Assembly (NCBI GenBank): GCA_947502495.1 | Contig: CANNAC010000007.1 | Span: 1-64,000, forward strand | Reading direction: 5' to 3' | Length of the DNA: 64,000 bases | Source: an uncultured Flavobacteriaceae bacterium | Lineage (GTDB): Bacteria > Bacteroidota > Bacteroidia > Flavobacteriales > Flavobacteriaceae | Shown: positions 57,032 to 64,000 of the stretch, one piece after another | Layout of the letters: each line of letters opens with the position of its first letter | How positions within the stretch are numbered: position 1 is the first letter of the stretch | Program-made: the position numbers and the translations under genes | Notes under the pieces: model-generated | Database searches by the model: none | What the model saw: only the letters and a program-made list of their open reading frames with translations | Told to the model about the DNA's origin: nothing

Positions 57032-57084
57032 AAAAGTCAATATTACTTCTTATATTAGCACAGTGGGTAAGCGTATATGTCAAC
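57024..57084. promoter_or_regulatory. putative XRE operators in the divergent promoter region
   Basis: TTGAC-N6-GTCAA (57025-57029, 57036-57040) overlaps the XRE start. The larger inverted pair GTTGACAT (57024-57031) / ATGTCAAC (57077-57084) spans the whole divergent region. Confidence 0.5.
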
Positions 57085-57096
57085 AAATTTTACACA

Positions 57097-57510
57097 ATGA
57101 AAAAAACAATAACAATAAAGAAAGATATACCTAAATCAATTATAATAGGATTTTTAGTAAGTTTTATATTAGTTTTTACCATTGAACACTTTAGTGATTT
57201 TTCCTATATAGCTAATACAGGAAATTCAAATGCAGGTGATAAAGTCAGCCTAGTTGATTATGTGTCCTCTAAGACTCTTTTGCAGAGTATATATATGGAT
57301 ACTCCATTTGGGTCTAGAATAGCCTTTAAAGGACAGTATTTTACGGTAGGAGATATGCGGTTTATTGGAGGTGAATTTAAACCTTATACAAATCGAATTA
57401 AATATTTCTTTAAAGCTACCTTTGTAGACTTCAAGTATGTTTTGTTGATTGGTTTTGTTTTAGCTGTAATTATCTATACATTAAAAAGTTTTAAGATTAG
57501 AGTAGAGTAG
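57097..57510 (+). CDS. small membrane protein divergent from the XRE gene
   Basis: This 137-residue protein has two membrane helices (about 14-34 and 112-132) flanking a ~75-residue extracytoplasmic segment. The basic N-terminus (MKKTITIKKDIPK) is cytoplasmic. It is the only plus-strand gene of the element and shares the ~65-bp promoter region with the XRE gene. No family is recognised. It could be a superinfection or effector protein, but this is only suggested by position. Confidence 0.7.
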   Translation: MKKTITIKKDIPKSIIIGFLVSFILVFTIEHFSDFSYIANTGNSNAGDKVSLVDYVSSKTLLQSIYMDTPFGSRIAFKGQYFTVGDMRFIGGEFKPYTNRIKYFFKATFVDFKYVLLIGFVLAVIIYTLKSFKIRVE

Positions 57511-57522
57511 GAAATTAAAACT

Positions 57523-58869
57523 CTAATAGTATTCTAAAGATATTTGGGGTTTTTTTAAGAAGAAGATTTTACTTAATTCCTTTTCAATATAATAGTGTAG
57601 TTTTAATGCGTTATCCTCTGTTGTTATTAAGCAATCATGTATAGTAAATATAGGTGTTTTCCCATTATTACTGTTGTTGAATCCTCTTGCAATTTTTTGT
57701 AACACTATATATGATTCTATTTGAAAAAGTAAGTGTGAAAACCTTTTAGAGTATCTCCTTTTAACTGATTGAATTTGATTTAAGACTTTAGGATATTGTT
57801 TTGAAAATACTTTTTGCATCTTCTTGTAATGAGAGTTGATAGAAAAGAACATTGATAATAATTCTTTTTTGACCTTTTTTCTAATAGGAGCAAAGTGTTC
57901 CTGTCCGTTTTCATCTATATAATCCATTTCGTATTCAATAACATAGTCAGTCATTAATGATTCATAAAGTTTCCCCGAAGCACATTCATGATGGAATAGT
58001 TCAATCTCATTATTTTCAGTGCATTCAAGAGTTTTTGGAAACATATATGATAATAACTTATTATATAATTTAATACTATCATTACTTAAATATCTATTAT
58101 CTATATCTATAGATTTAGTAAGTATAGCAGATAATATAAATGGAATTGAATTAGATATATCTATTTCTACCAATTTTTTTCCATCATATTTCAAATATTT
58201 TCTTAAATCTTTATTGAGCCTCACGAAATTATTATGAAATCTACCATCAGTTTCTGGGTCAAAACTAAAGTGATAATTGCCATTACAAAGGTCAGATACT
58301 TTTGTGTAGCTTATTAGTTGCTTAATTATATTATTTGAATATTTGGGATTGGTATTAAGTTCGTTTTTTACTCCATCAATATCAATCGTTAGTTTTTCGG
58401 GATTAAAAAATTTAATTAAAAAATTGAAGTTTTTTTTGATTTTATAATCTACTTTTTTTGATTCAATAAAGAACTTATTAATAATATTCCTGTCTTTAGT
58501 TCCGTCACCACATATTGTATTTATTGAGAACCCTCCCTTTACTATTTTAGGATTAAGAGCAAAGGCAAAACATTTACCTTCACTATAAGGGTATTTAAAG
58601 AGAATGTTTTTATGCAGTAGCTCTAATGCTAGTTTATAATCGTTACCAAACAACTGTTTTAGATTGCTAGCACATATTCTGACTTGACAATGTTCAGGAT
58701 TATAATGAGGAGTTTCTTCCATCATTAACTTGAATGCTAATCTTTTCACAATTAAACCTAGAACACCTTTGACCACATTAATGTTCAGGTTTTTGTATCT
58801 GTCAAGGTCTTTTTTAATGAGATTGTGATAGTTGAAAGACTTAGGTAAAACTATGTAGTGTTTTTTCAT
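57523..58869 (-). CDS. divergent protein with family-A polymerase-like motifs, probable element replication protein
   Basis: In this 448-residue soluble protein the C-terminal half shows an ordered series resembling palm-domain polymerases: GRFHNNFVRLNKDLR at about 209-223, motif A-like VEIDISNSIPFIL (Asp237) at 234-246, a basic helix RKKVKKELLSMFFS at 330-343 (motif B-like), FQIESYIVLQKIA at 382-394 and motif C-like TIHDCLITTED (His411-Asp412) at 409-419. This is the order in DNA polymerase I and related phage/plasmid enzymes. The N-terminal half is unfamiliar. I infer primer or DNA synthesis for the element; no search could be run. Confidence 0.6.
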   Translation of the reverse strand: MKKHYIVLPKSFNYHNLIKKDLDRYKNLNINVVKGVLGLIVKRLAFKLMMEETPHYNPEHCQVRICASNLKQLFGNDYKLALELLHKNILFKYPYSEGKCFAFALNPKIVKGGFSINTICGDGTKDRNIINKFFIESKKVDYKIKKNFNFLIKFFNPEKLTIDIDGVKNELNTNPKYSNNIIKQLISYTKVSDLCNGNYHFSFDPETDGRFHNNFVRLNKDLRKYLKYDGKKLVEIDISNSIPFILSAILTKSIDIDNRYLSNDSIKLYNKLLSYMFPKTLECTENNEIELFHHECASGKLYESLMTDYVIEYEMDYIDENGQEHFAPIRKKVKKELLSMFFSINSHYKKMQKVFSKQYPKVLNQIQSVKRRYSKRFSHLLFQIESYIVLQKIARGFNNSNNGKTPIFTIHDCLITTEDNALKLHYYIEKELSKIFFLKKPQISLEYY

Positions 58870-58880
58870 AATGACTTGTT

Positions 58881-59240
58881 TTAAATATTGTCAAAATCAT
58901 ACGTTTCAATTGAACTATCTGTTGTTTTTAGATATTCTTCAATATGTTTAACAGAGTATAGTGGTCTTCCGTTAAAACCATCTCTCTTAATTAGACCCTT
59001 TTTTTCTCTTTGAAACAATGTACTTCTGCTTATTTTAAGCCTATTACAGGTTTCTTGTTGAGTTAAGTATTCCGTTTTCTCTACAATTTGTTTTGGTTGA
59101 TGATTCTCTAAAATAGATTGAACTCCTAGAAGAATCTTTTTTGAAATGCTTTCAGTTAAGTGATTAATTACCTTGTTAACCATTTGATTTAAGTCAACTT
59201 TAGACTCGTCAACACTAGGTTGTGCTAATAATGTTTCCAT
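58881..59240 (-). CDS. excisionase-like helix-turn-helix protein
   Basis: In this 119-residue protein the C-terminal half (about 60-110) is a MerR/Xis-type winged HTH: LTQQETCNRLKISRSTLFQR, then GRPLYSVKHIEEYLK. The N-terminal part is helical. It lies 11 bp upstream of the polymerase-motif gene and ~200 bp from the integrase gene. Such proteins in Bacteroidota elements direct excision or regulate the adjacent genes. Confidence 0.82.
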   Translation of the reverse strand: METLLAQPSVDESKVDLNQMVNKVINHLTESISKKILLGVQSILENHQPKQIVEKTEYLTQQETCNRLKISRSTLFQREKKGLIKRDGFNGRPLYSVKHIEEYLKTTDSSIETYDFDNI

Positions 59241-59279
59241 AAAATAGATGTTTTAGGGTGTTCTTAAACACCATTAATA

Positions 59280-59306
59280 AAAAAACCTATCAAGTTGGTT
59301 GATAGG
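59280..59306 (-). terminator. terminator downstream of the integrase gene
   Basis: On the minus strand the 8-bp stem CCTATCAA/TTGATAGG (59286-59293, 59299-59306) is followed by a T-run. A second small hairpin GGTGTT/AACACC is at 59257-59272. Confidence 0.7.
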
Positions 59307-59436
59307 CTATCAATAAATTTTCCAGTAAGTTTTGAGAAAATCTTAACGAGACAGAAGATGTCAAAACCCATCTAAATGGATGGATTAGATTTTCAATTAA
59401 AAATTAACAAGTATTATGCCAAAATGTGAATTCTTT

Positions 59437-60753
59437 CTAAGAAACTATCTTCATAGAGGATTTATTTAGTTCTTCTTGTTTCCAAAGCTCTCTTACTGTT
59501 TCAATATGGTCTTCATTTGAAAGTTTGACGTAATCTAATAGTAGTTTTTCAGATGCATGAGTTGTAATAGCCATAATTGCTTGGTTAGATATTTTTCCGT
59601 AATGATTAGTAACAAATGACCTTCTACAAATATGTGAACTGACCAATTGGTATTTTGGGTAAAATCCTCTAACATCTCGTTTTGTTTTTTTATCTCTTTT
59701 GTCCCCTAATTCATCTTGTGTTATTCCTGCATTATAACAAATTTCTTTTATTTTTTCATTAAATAAAATCTCTAAAGATTTAGGTGTAATGCTAAAACTA
59801 GGTAGATTTCCATTTCTCTTATTTAACACTGACCTTACATAGGGATGAATAGGTATTTTTGCAGGCTTACCTGTTTTTTTAGTGCTAGCTATTTCAATGT
59901 TATCACCATTAACTGTAAGTCGCTTTAAATCTTTTAAATCACTTACACGAAGACCTGTATGAAGTCCAACAATAAATAAGTCTCTAATCTTATCAAGTCT
60001 TTCATTTTCAATCTTTAAATTATATATAGCGTCAATTTCAGATGGTTTTAAATAAGGGTCGAGAGGTTTTTGTCTTCTAAATGTGAAGTTCCTGCTTTTG
60101 TATTCTGCACTAACATCGTATCCTTTTACTTCAGCTTCTCTGCAAAACATTTTTATCTGACTAACATACTTTTCTATAGTTGAATTTCCGTAATTACCTT
60201 CAATTTTGAGATAACTAACTAGTGATTTATGAAACTCTAGGTTAATATCTTTATGTCTTAATCTCCTTCCTTCTCTTTCTTCATACTCTTCCAGACGTTT
60301 TAGAGTAGTTTTGTATTTGTTTATTGTTTTTGGACTTATAACTCTTCCAGATTCTATGTTTACTCTTTGGTGAGAGTCCTCAATGAATTTCTTAACGAAT
60401 TCAGTAAAGTATATTTTATAGTTAGGTTCTCCTTCATCTAATTGTTTGTTGAATTTTCGGATAATTTCTTCTAGCCATACCTTGTCAATGCTTTCTCCTA
60501 CAGCATAAGCTTCATTGAATTCATTTAAGACAAAGTCTTTAAGGTTATTGATTCTTTCTCTTAATATCTCTTTTGGGAATTTATCAGAAACAGCATTGAA
60601 ATTCTGCTTTTTATTAGACCACCATTTATTTTTGACCATTATTCCTGTTTTTACAAATAGGTCTTGTCTTTTCTCACTTATCTTGAAATTAAACCTTATG
60701 TATAGGTTTACTGGGTCTTTTGTTGTTTTAGAAAGTAATGTAATGCTTGCCAT
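59437..60753 (-). CDS. tyrosine recombinase (integrase)
   Basis: This 438-residue integrase has an N-terminal arm-binding domain (about 1-95), a SAM-like core-binding domain (about 115-215) and a catalytic domain with Arg269 (TGLRVSDL), a Lys in the beta-hairpin (TKKTG, about 291-295), His374 and Arg377 (HICRR), His399 (THAS) and the nucleophile Tyr408 (LLLDYVKLS). It starts ~190 bp inside the right att site and reads inward, the usual arrangement for tRNA-targeting islands. It is of the Bacteroidota phage-integrase SAM-like type. Confidence 0.95.
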   Translation of the reverse strand: MASITLLSKTTKDPVNLYIRFNFKISEKRQDLFVKTGIMVKNKWWSNKKQNFNAVSDKFPKEILRERINNLKDFVLNEFNEAYAVGESIDKVWLEEIIRKFNKQLDEGEPNYKIYFTEFVKKFIEDSHQRVNIESGRVISPKTINKYKTTLKRLEEYEEREGRRLRHKDINLEFHKSLVSYLKIEGNYGNSTIEKYVSQIKMFCREAEVKGYDVSAEYKSRNFTFRRQKPLDPYLKPSEIDAIYNLKIENERLDKIRDLFIVGLHTGLRVSDLKDLKRLTVNGDNIEIASTKKTGKPAKIPIHPYVRSVLNKRNGNLPSFSITPKSLEILFNEKIKEICYNAGITQDELGDKRDKKTKRDVRGFYPKYQLVSSHICRRSFVTNHYGKISNQAIMAITTHASEKLLLDYVKLSNEDHIETVRELWKQEELNKSSMKIVS

Positions 60754-60787
60754 TGTTGAATTTTAAGATAAACTAATATACAAAATA

Positions 60788-60807
60788 TCTTCCCAACATC
60801 TTCCCAA
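60788..60807. repeat. putative integrase arm-site pair, right end
   Basis: TCTTCCCAA occurs at 60788-60796 and 60799-60807, 11 bp apart and in the same orientation as the left-end pair. Confidence 0.65.
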
Positions 60808-60946
60808 ATATTACAAAACACGATGAAACACTTATGTTTTTCGTTGTATTGCATTTGGGCGATTTAATCAATGTATACTCCGTTTTTATTGATGTTTAAC
60901 GACTTTATGTTTTAAGATGTTTTGGGCTGTTTTGATTTTAGTAGTA

Positions 60947-60967
60947 CAGTTCCCGCTACTAAGTAAA
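60947..60967. other. attR core
   Basis: CAGTTCCCGCTACTA repeats the tRNA 3' end. The extended TTCCCGCTACTAAGTAAA (60950-60967) recurs at 61127-61144. Confidence 0.85.
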
Positions 60968-60995
60968 CCTCTTGAGAAATCAAGAGGTTTTTTTT
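60965..60995 (+). terminator. terminator after attR
   Basis: A perfect 11-bp stem AAACCTCTTGA/TCAAGAGGTTT (60965-60975, 60980-60990) with a GAAA loop has a T tail. It was probably the tRNA terminator before the present insertion. Confidence 0.8.
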
Positions 60996-61126
60996 ATGCT
61001 CAAAAGTGAAATTTATTTCAACTTTTAAAAGCATAAAAAAGACCTAAAAGAGCGAAGCGCTTTAGGGGTGCTTTGGGCTGTTATCTTAATGGCCCATTTT
61101 GTTGTTTGGCAACAAAATGAATCCAA

Positions 61127-61144
61127 TTCCCGCTACTAAGTAAA
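61127..61144. repeat. second att-like core, probable integration scar
   Basis: TTCCCGCTACTAAGTAAA is an 18-bp perfect copy of 60950-60967, offset by 177 bp. Confidence 0.75.
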
Positions 61145-61266
61145 GCCAAGCATGAAAATGTTTCGCTTTTGTGTTTTTAGAAAATAAAGAACTTGCTTTA
61201 ATGCTTTTAGGAGACCGCATAACTAGTGTTTTTCTAATACACCTAAGTCCTTCTTGATACTATAGA

Positions 61267-61299
61267 AAAAAGCCTTCCCATTTCAGGAAAGGCTTTTTT
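61267..61299. terminator. intrinsic terminator
   Basis: Stem AAGCCTTCC/GGAAAGGCTT with one bulged A is flanked by A-run and T-run. Confidence 0.7.
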
Positions 61300-61476
61300 G
61301 TATAATAAGATATAATATGGTCGAATCTGTTCTTTTTAGCTTGGCTAAGCTTGTTTTATTATTGCAAGGCTATGTTTGTTTAAAATAGTCTTTACATCTA
61401 AACAAAGCAAAGTTTTCAGCCTATCTAATATCTAGATTATTTTTTAAATAAATGCTGTGGTAAATCTTCTATTCTT

Positions 61477-62592
61477 TCACAACACAATTGTTTGTTCCAT
61501 TACTTGTTGTAATTCTGTTTTTAAAAGCGATATGGTATGATCCCCACCTTTATCTCCTAAAGCAGAAACACCATACATGAAGGAACGTCCCATAAAAGTG
61601 AATTTAGCACCACTTGCAAGAGATCTTGCTACGTCTGGACCAGATCGAACACCACTATCCATCATCACTTCAATTTGATCACCATATTTAGCAGCAATGT
61701 TTGCTAATGGTTTAATCGAAGATTCTCCGGCATCTAGTTGTCTTCCGCCATGATTAGAGACAATAATTCCGTCTAATCCTAAACGGATAGCTTCTTTTGC
61801 ATCCTCTTCAGAAGCCACACCTTTTAATACTATTTTACCTTTCCACATATCGCGAATAGGTTTTATTTTCTCTTCATTTAAACGTCCAGAAAAGGTGTCA
61901 TTCATAAACTTACCTAATTGTTTTAAATCTAAACCTTTAGGCATATATGGTTTTAAAGTTGCAAAATTTGGTTGCCCGTAGCGCAAGGTATTCATTGCCC
62001 ATTTTGGTTTTCCTAAAACTTGCATGATATTTTTAACAGACATTTTAGGAGGCATTGCCAACCCATTTCTAATATCTCTTGGTCTAAATCCTAAAGTAGG
62101 TACATCACACAGTATAACTAATACAGGGCATTCTGCAGCTGCTGCTCTTTTTATAATATCGTCTCTTAAACGGTTTTCTGTAGGATGGTATAATTGAAAC
62201 CATGCTTTTCCTTCCGTTAGTTCTGCAGCTCTTTCAATACTTGTTGTAGTAACGGTACTTAAAATAAAAGGAACATTATGTTTATGTGCCGCTTTTGCTA
62301 AAATTTCTGGTGCATTTGGCCACATTAATCCTTGTAATCCAACTGGTGCTATTCCAAAAGGAGCGTCATATTCGATACCAAATAACTTAGTTTTTAAACT
62401 TGCTCCATTAAAATCCCTTAAATATTGAGGAACTAATTGAACGTCTCTTAGTTCGGATGTGTTTCTATGCAGATTCACATCTTCATTGCATCCACCATCT
62501 AGATATTCAAAAGCAAATTTTGGAATCATTTTCTCTGCCTTTGTTCTTAAATCATCTACGGATGGGTATTTTGAGTTAAATTCTATAGCCAT
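61477..62592 (-). CDS. FMN-dependent alpha-hydroxy-acid dehydrogenase (L-lactate dehydrogenase-like)
   Basis: This 371-residue TIM-barrel flavoenzyme shows the FMN/substrate motifs of the LldD/glycolate-oxidase family: APFGIAPVGLQGL near residue 76, LSTVTTTSIE, QLYHP, the catalytic-base ISNHGGRQLD (about 278-287) and DSGVRSGPDVARSLASGA. It oxidises an alpha-hydroxy acid such as L-lactate. Its gene is 7 bp after a rhamnose-mutarotase-family gene and a fucose-permease remnant, which suggests it handles lactate formed from deoxy-sugar breakdown. Confidence 0.9.
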   Translation of the reverse strand: MAIEFNSKYPSVDDLRTKAEKMIPKFAFEYLDGGCNEDVNLHRNTSELRDVQLVPQYLRDFNGASLKTKLFGIEYDAPFGIAPVGLQGLMWPNAPEILAKAAHKHNVPFILSTVTTTSIERAAELTEGKAWFQLYHPTENRLRDDIIKRAAAAECPVLVILCDVPTLGFRPRDIRNGLAMPPKMSVKNIMQVLGKPKWAMNTLRYGQPNFATLKPYMPKGLDLKQLGKFMNDTFSGRLNEEKIKPIRDMWKGKIVLKGVASEEDAKEAIRLGLDGIIVSNHGGRQLDAGESSIKPLANIAAKYGDQIEVMMDSGVRSGPDVARSLASGAKFTFMGRSFMYGVSALGDKGGDHTISLLKTELQQVMEQTIVL

Positions 62593-62599
62593 AGTTTTA

Positions 62600-62935
62600 T
62601 TAGTCTTGTAGTTGATAAATATTATCCATTAATAACCATTTTTCATTTTCATTTGCCCAAGGCAATTTTTGCTGATAGTTGCCCATTAAATTTTCCCACT
62701 CTTGTACTTTCGGATTTTCTAAATCCATAGTAGTTTTCTTTTCAAAAGAAAAAGAGTCGTTCACTTCCATAATCATGAACAATCGGTTACCAGTTAAGTA
62801 AATCTCTAAATGCTCTATGCCTGCAGATTGAATACTTTTTGTAATCTCAGGCCATATTTTTTCATGATACTTTTTGTATTCTGAAATGAGCTTAGCATCA
62901 TTAATGAGATCTAAAGCAAAACAATGTCTTTTCAT
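62600..62935 (-). CDS. L-rhamnose mutarotase-family protein
   Basis: This 111-residue protein of the RhaM type interconverts sugar anomers. The family pattern is visible: FALDLINDAKLISEYKKYHE, then WPEI, IEHLEIYLTGNRLFMIMEV and the C-terminal PWANENEKWLLMD. Next to a fucP remnant it may act on fucose rather than rhamnose. It starts 10 bp after the fucP-like remnant. Confidence 0.9.
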   Translation of the reverse strand: MKRHCFALDLINDAKLISEYKKYHEKIWPEITKSIQSAGIEHLEIYLTGNRLFMIMEVNDSFSFEKKTTMDLENPKVQEWENLMGNYQQKLPWANENEKWLLMDNIYQLQD

Positions 62936-62945
62936 TAATACCGAA

Positions 62946-63716
62946 TTAGTTATGAATTTTCAATGTTCTATAACCATATACAGCAATAAAACAGAAACAG
63001 ATAAACGGAAGAATAAAAGAAAAATTAACTCCAGAAAAAGGTCCGATTTTCTCCATATCAATCATGGACCCTTGTAAGATAGGCATTAATGCGCCACCTA
63101 CAATTGCCATTACTAAACCAGCAGCTCCAAGTGCTGTATCTTCTTTGTTTAATCCGTCTAATGCAATACCGTAAATGGTTGGAAACATTAAAGACATAAA
63201 TGCGGAAGTTGCAAGTAGTAAATAAACGCCCATAATTCCTTCTATTAATATAACTCCAGAAATGGTTGCCATTGCACAAAGTGCGAAAATCATTAATAAT
63301 TTTTTAGAGTTTATGTATTTCATTAAAAAGGTACTTATAAATCTGCTACATAAAAAGATAGTCATTGCAACAATGTTATAGTTTTGTGCTTCCGCTTTAG
63401 GAATACCCAGGTTACCTGCATACTGAATAATGAATGTCCAACACATGATCTGTGCAGCTACATAAAAAAGTTGTGCTAAAACACCTTCTTTGTATTTACT
63501 GTTTTTAAATAATCTTTTAAAAGAAGATATCGCACTAGTTGGGTTATCTAGGTTTTTTCTTTTAGGCATTTTTAAGAAACTGATAATAATAAACATCGCG
63601 ATTACTACAAAACCTAATATTACATAAGGGTTTCTAATGATGGCTAAATCGTGTGTTCTAACGGTTGCTTTTTCAATTTCAGATAGGGTACTAAAAATAA
63701 TTTCACCTGCTTCATT
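62946..63716 (-). pseudogene. 5'-truncated L-fucose:H+ symporter (FucP-like MFS) remnant
   Basis: An in-frame coding remnant of ~256 residues corresponds to the C-terminal ~60% of a ~430-residue FucP: NEAGEIIFSTLSEIEKA, a helix with NPYVILGFVVIAMFIII, a cytoplasmic loop, then five to six helices to YRTLKIHN. The reading frame enters at 63716 directly after an in-frame TGA (63717-63719). The only ATG that would open it (63596) starts inside a membrane helix. The 5' half is missing and replaced by AT-rich sequence. Broken by rearrangement or insertion, or an assembly error. Confidence 0.75.
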
Positions 63717-63719
63717 TCA

Positions 63720-64000
63720 AAAAATAAAGGGATAATTTTCAATAGAAAAATAGGGCATTAATTTAATACCTATTTTAGTCCAATAACAAGGTTTTTTTAA
63801 TTTTTTTTGTAAGTGTAATCCTTCATAAATTAGCATTTGAGCATGCAAAAAACGTTTTTTATCGTGATAAATGTCTTTTTTTTCACTTTTTTTAACTTTT
63901 TTTTTTAACAAAAAATAGTTCTAGTTTTTTTTTCCTCGAGATGCTCTAAAAGATAGTGATAGCTTTAATTTAGATGCTTTTTTGCAATGTACTTTCTTTA
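63720..64000. other. AT-rich sequence replacing the 5' half of fucP
   Basis: This sequence has long T-runs (63850-63935) and no recognisable domain. A 64-residue Lys-rich minus-strand frame (63717-63911) is not convincing. An open plus-strand frame continues past the window end (RDALKDSDSFNLDAFLQC). It may be the edge of an inserted element whose body lies outside the window. Confidence 0.4.

Larger units (their letters stand above)
60968..61476. other. gene-free stretch with a second att-like core
   Basis: No gene was seen. Contents are the terminator at 60965, a second att core at 61127-61144, the terminator at 61267, and AT-rich sequence to the end of the lldD-like gene. A short repeat TTTGGGCTGTT stands before both att copies (60921-60931 and 61072-61082). 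Confidence 0.6.

Overview
The window is a piece of a low-GC chromosome from a marine-type flavobacterium (Bacteroidota, Flavobacteriaceae). The evidence is the gliding/type IX secretion genes gldB, gldC and gldK-L-M-N, a Flavobacteria-type DnaG with no zinc ribbon, the exosortase XrtF pair, HYC_CC_PP and CPXCG small proteins, and TAnnTTTG-type -7 promoter elements. I cannot name the species.

Layout: 1-1460 holds two small minus-strand genes (a lipoprotein and a cytochrome c) in a cassette-like array of ~130-bp repeats. 1743-14852 holds housekeeping genes: dnaG, a response regulator with Glu at the phosphorylation site, nadE, gldB-gldC, aqpZ, the cell-shape operon mreB-mreC-mreD-mrdA-rodA, and purH. 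15050-22343 holds an ABC permease, a GAF-type methionine sulfoxide reductase, xrtF and its partner, a probable copper/heavy-metal uptake module (HYC_CC_PP, TonB receptor, HMA protein), a GIY-YIG-like protein and a small beta-barrel. 22625-29724 is a minus-strand block: miaB, a sigma-54 activator, a small ORF, lptE, a TPR protein, secG, groES and groEL. 30819-39307 runs topA, an arginase-fold protein with degraded metal ligands, and gldKLMN. 39406-49892 holds an FAD oxidoreductase, a DUF983 protein, an ABC-F ATPase, an RND efflux operon behind two perfect palindromes, an LRR protein and a CPXCG protein.

At 50012 is an initiator tRNA-Met. Its 3' end is the attachment site of a ~10.9-kb integrative element (50073-60961) bounded by a 15-bp direct repeat, with matching pairs of putative integrase arm sites near both ends. 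The element encodes a tyrosine integrase, an excisionase-like HTH protein, a divergent protein with family-A-polymerase-like motifs, a small membrane protein divergent from an XRE regulator, and a three-gene cargo operon: an SF2 DEAH helicase with a possible C-terminal nuclease domain, an ABC-type ATPase with an AbiJ-like N-terminus, and an HNH nuclease. I read the cargo as a candidate anti-phage system. It resembles Septu (ATPase + HNH) but has an added helicase-nuclease and a different ATPase architecture. A second copy of the att core 177 bp downstream suggests an earlier integration.

The right end (61477-64000) carries the remains of a deoxy-sugar (fucose/rhamnose) locus: an FMN-dependent alpha-hydroxy-acid dehydrogenase, a rhamnose-mutarotase-family protein and a 5'-truncated L-fucose:H+ symporter gene. 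No rRNA, CRISPR array or recognisable transposase was seen.
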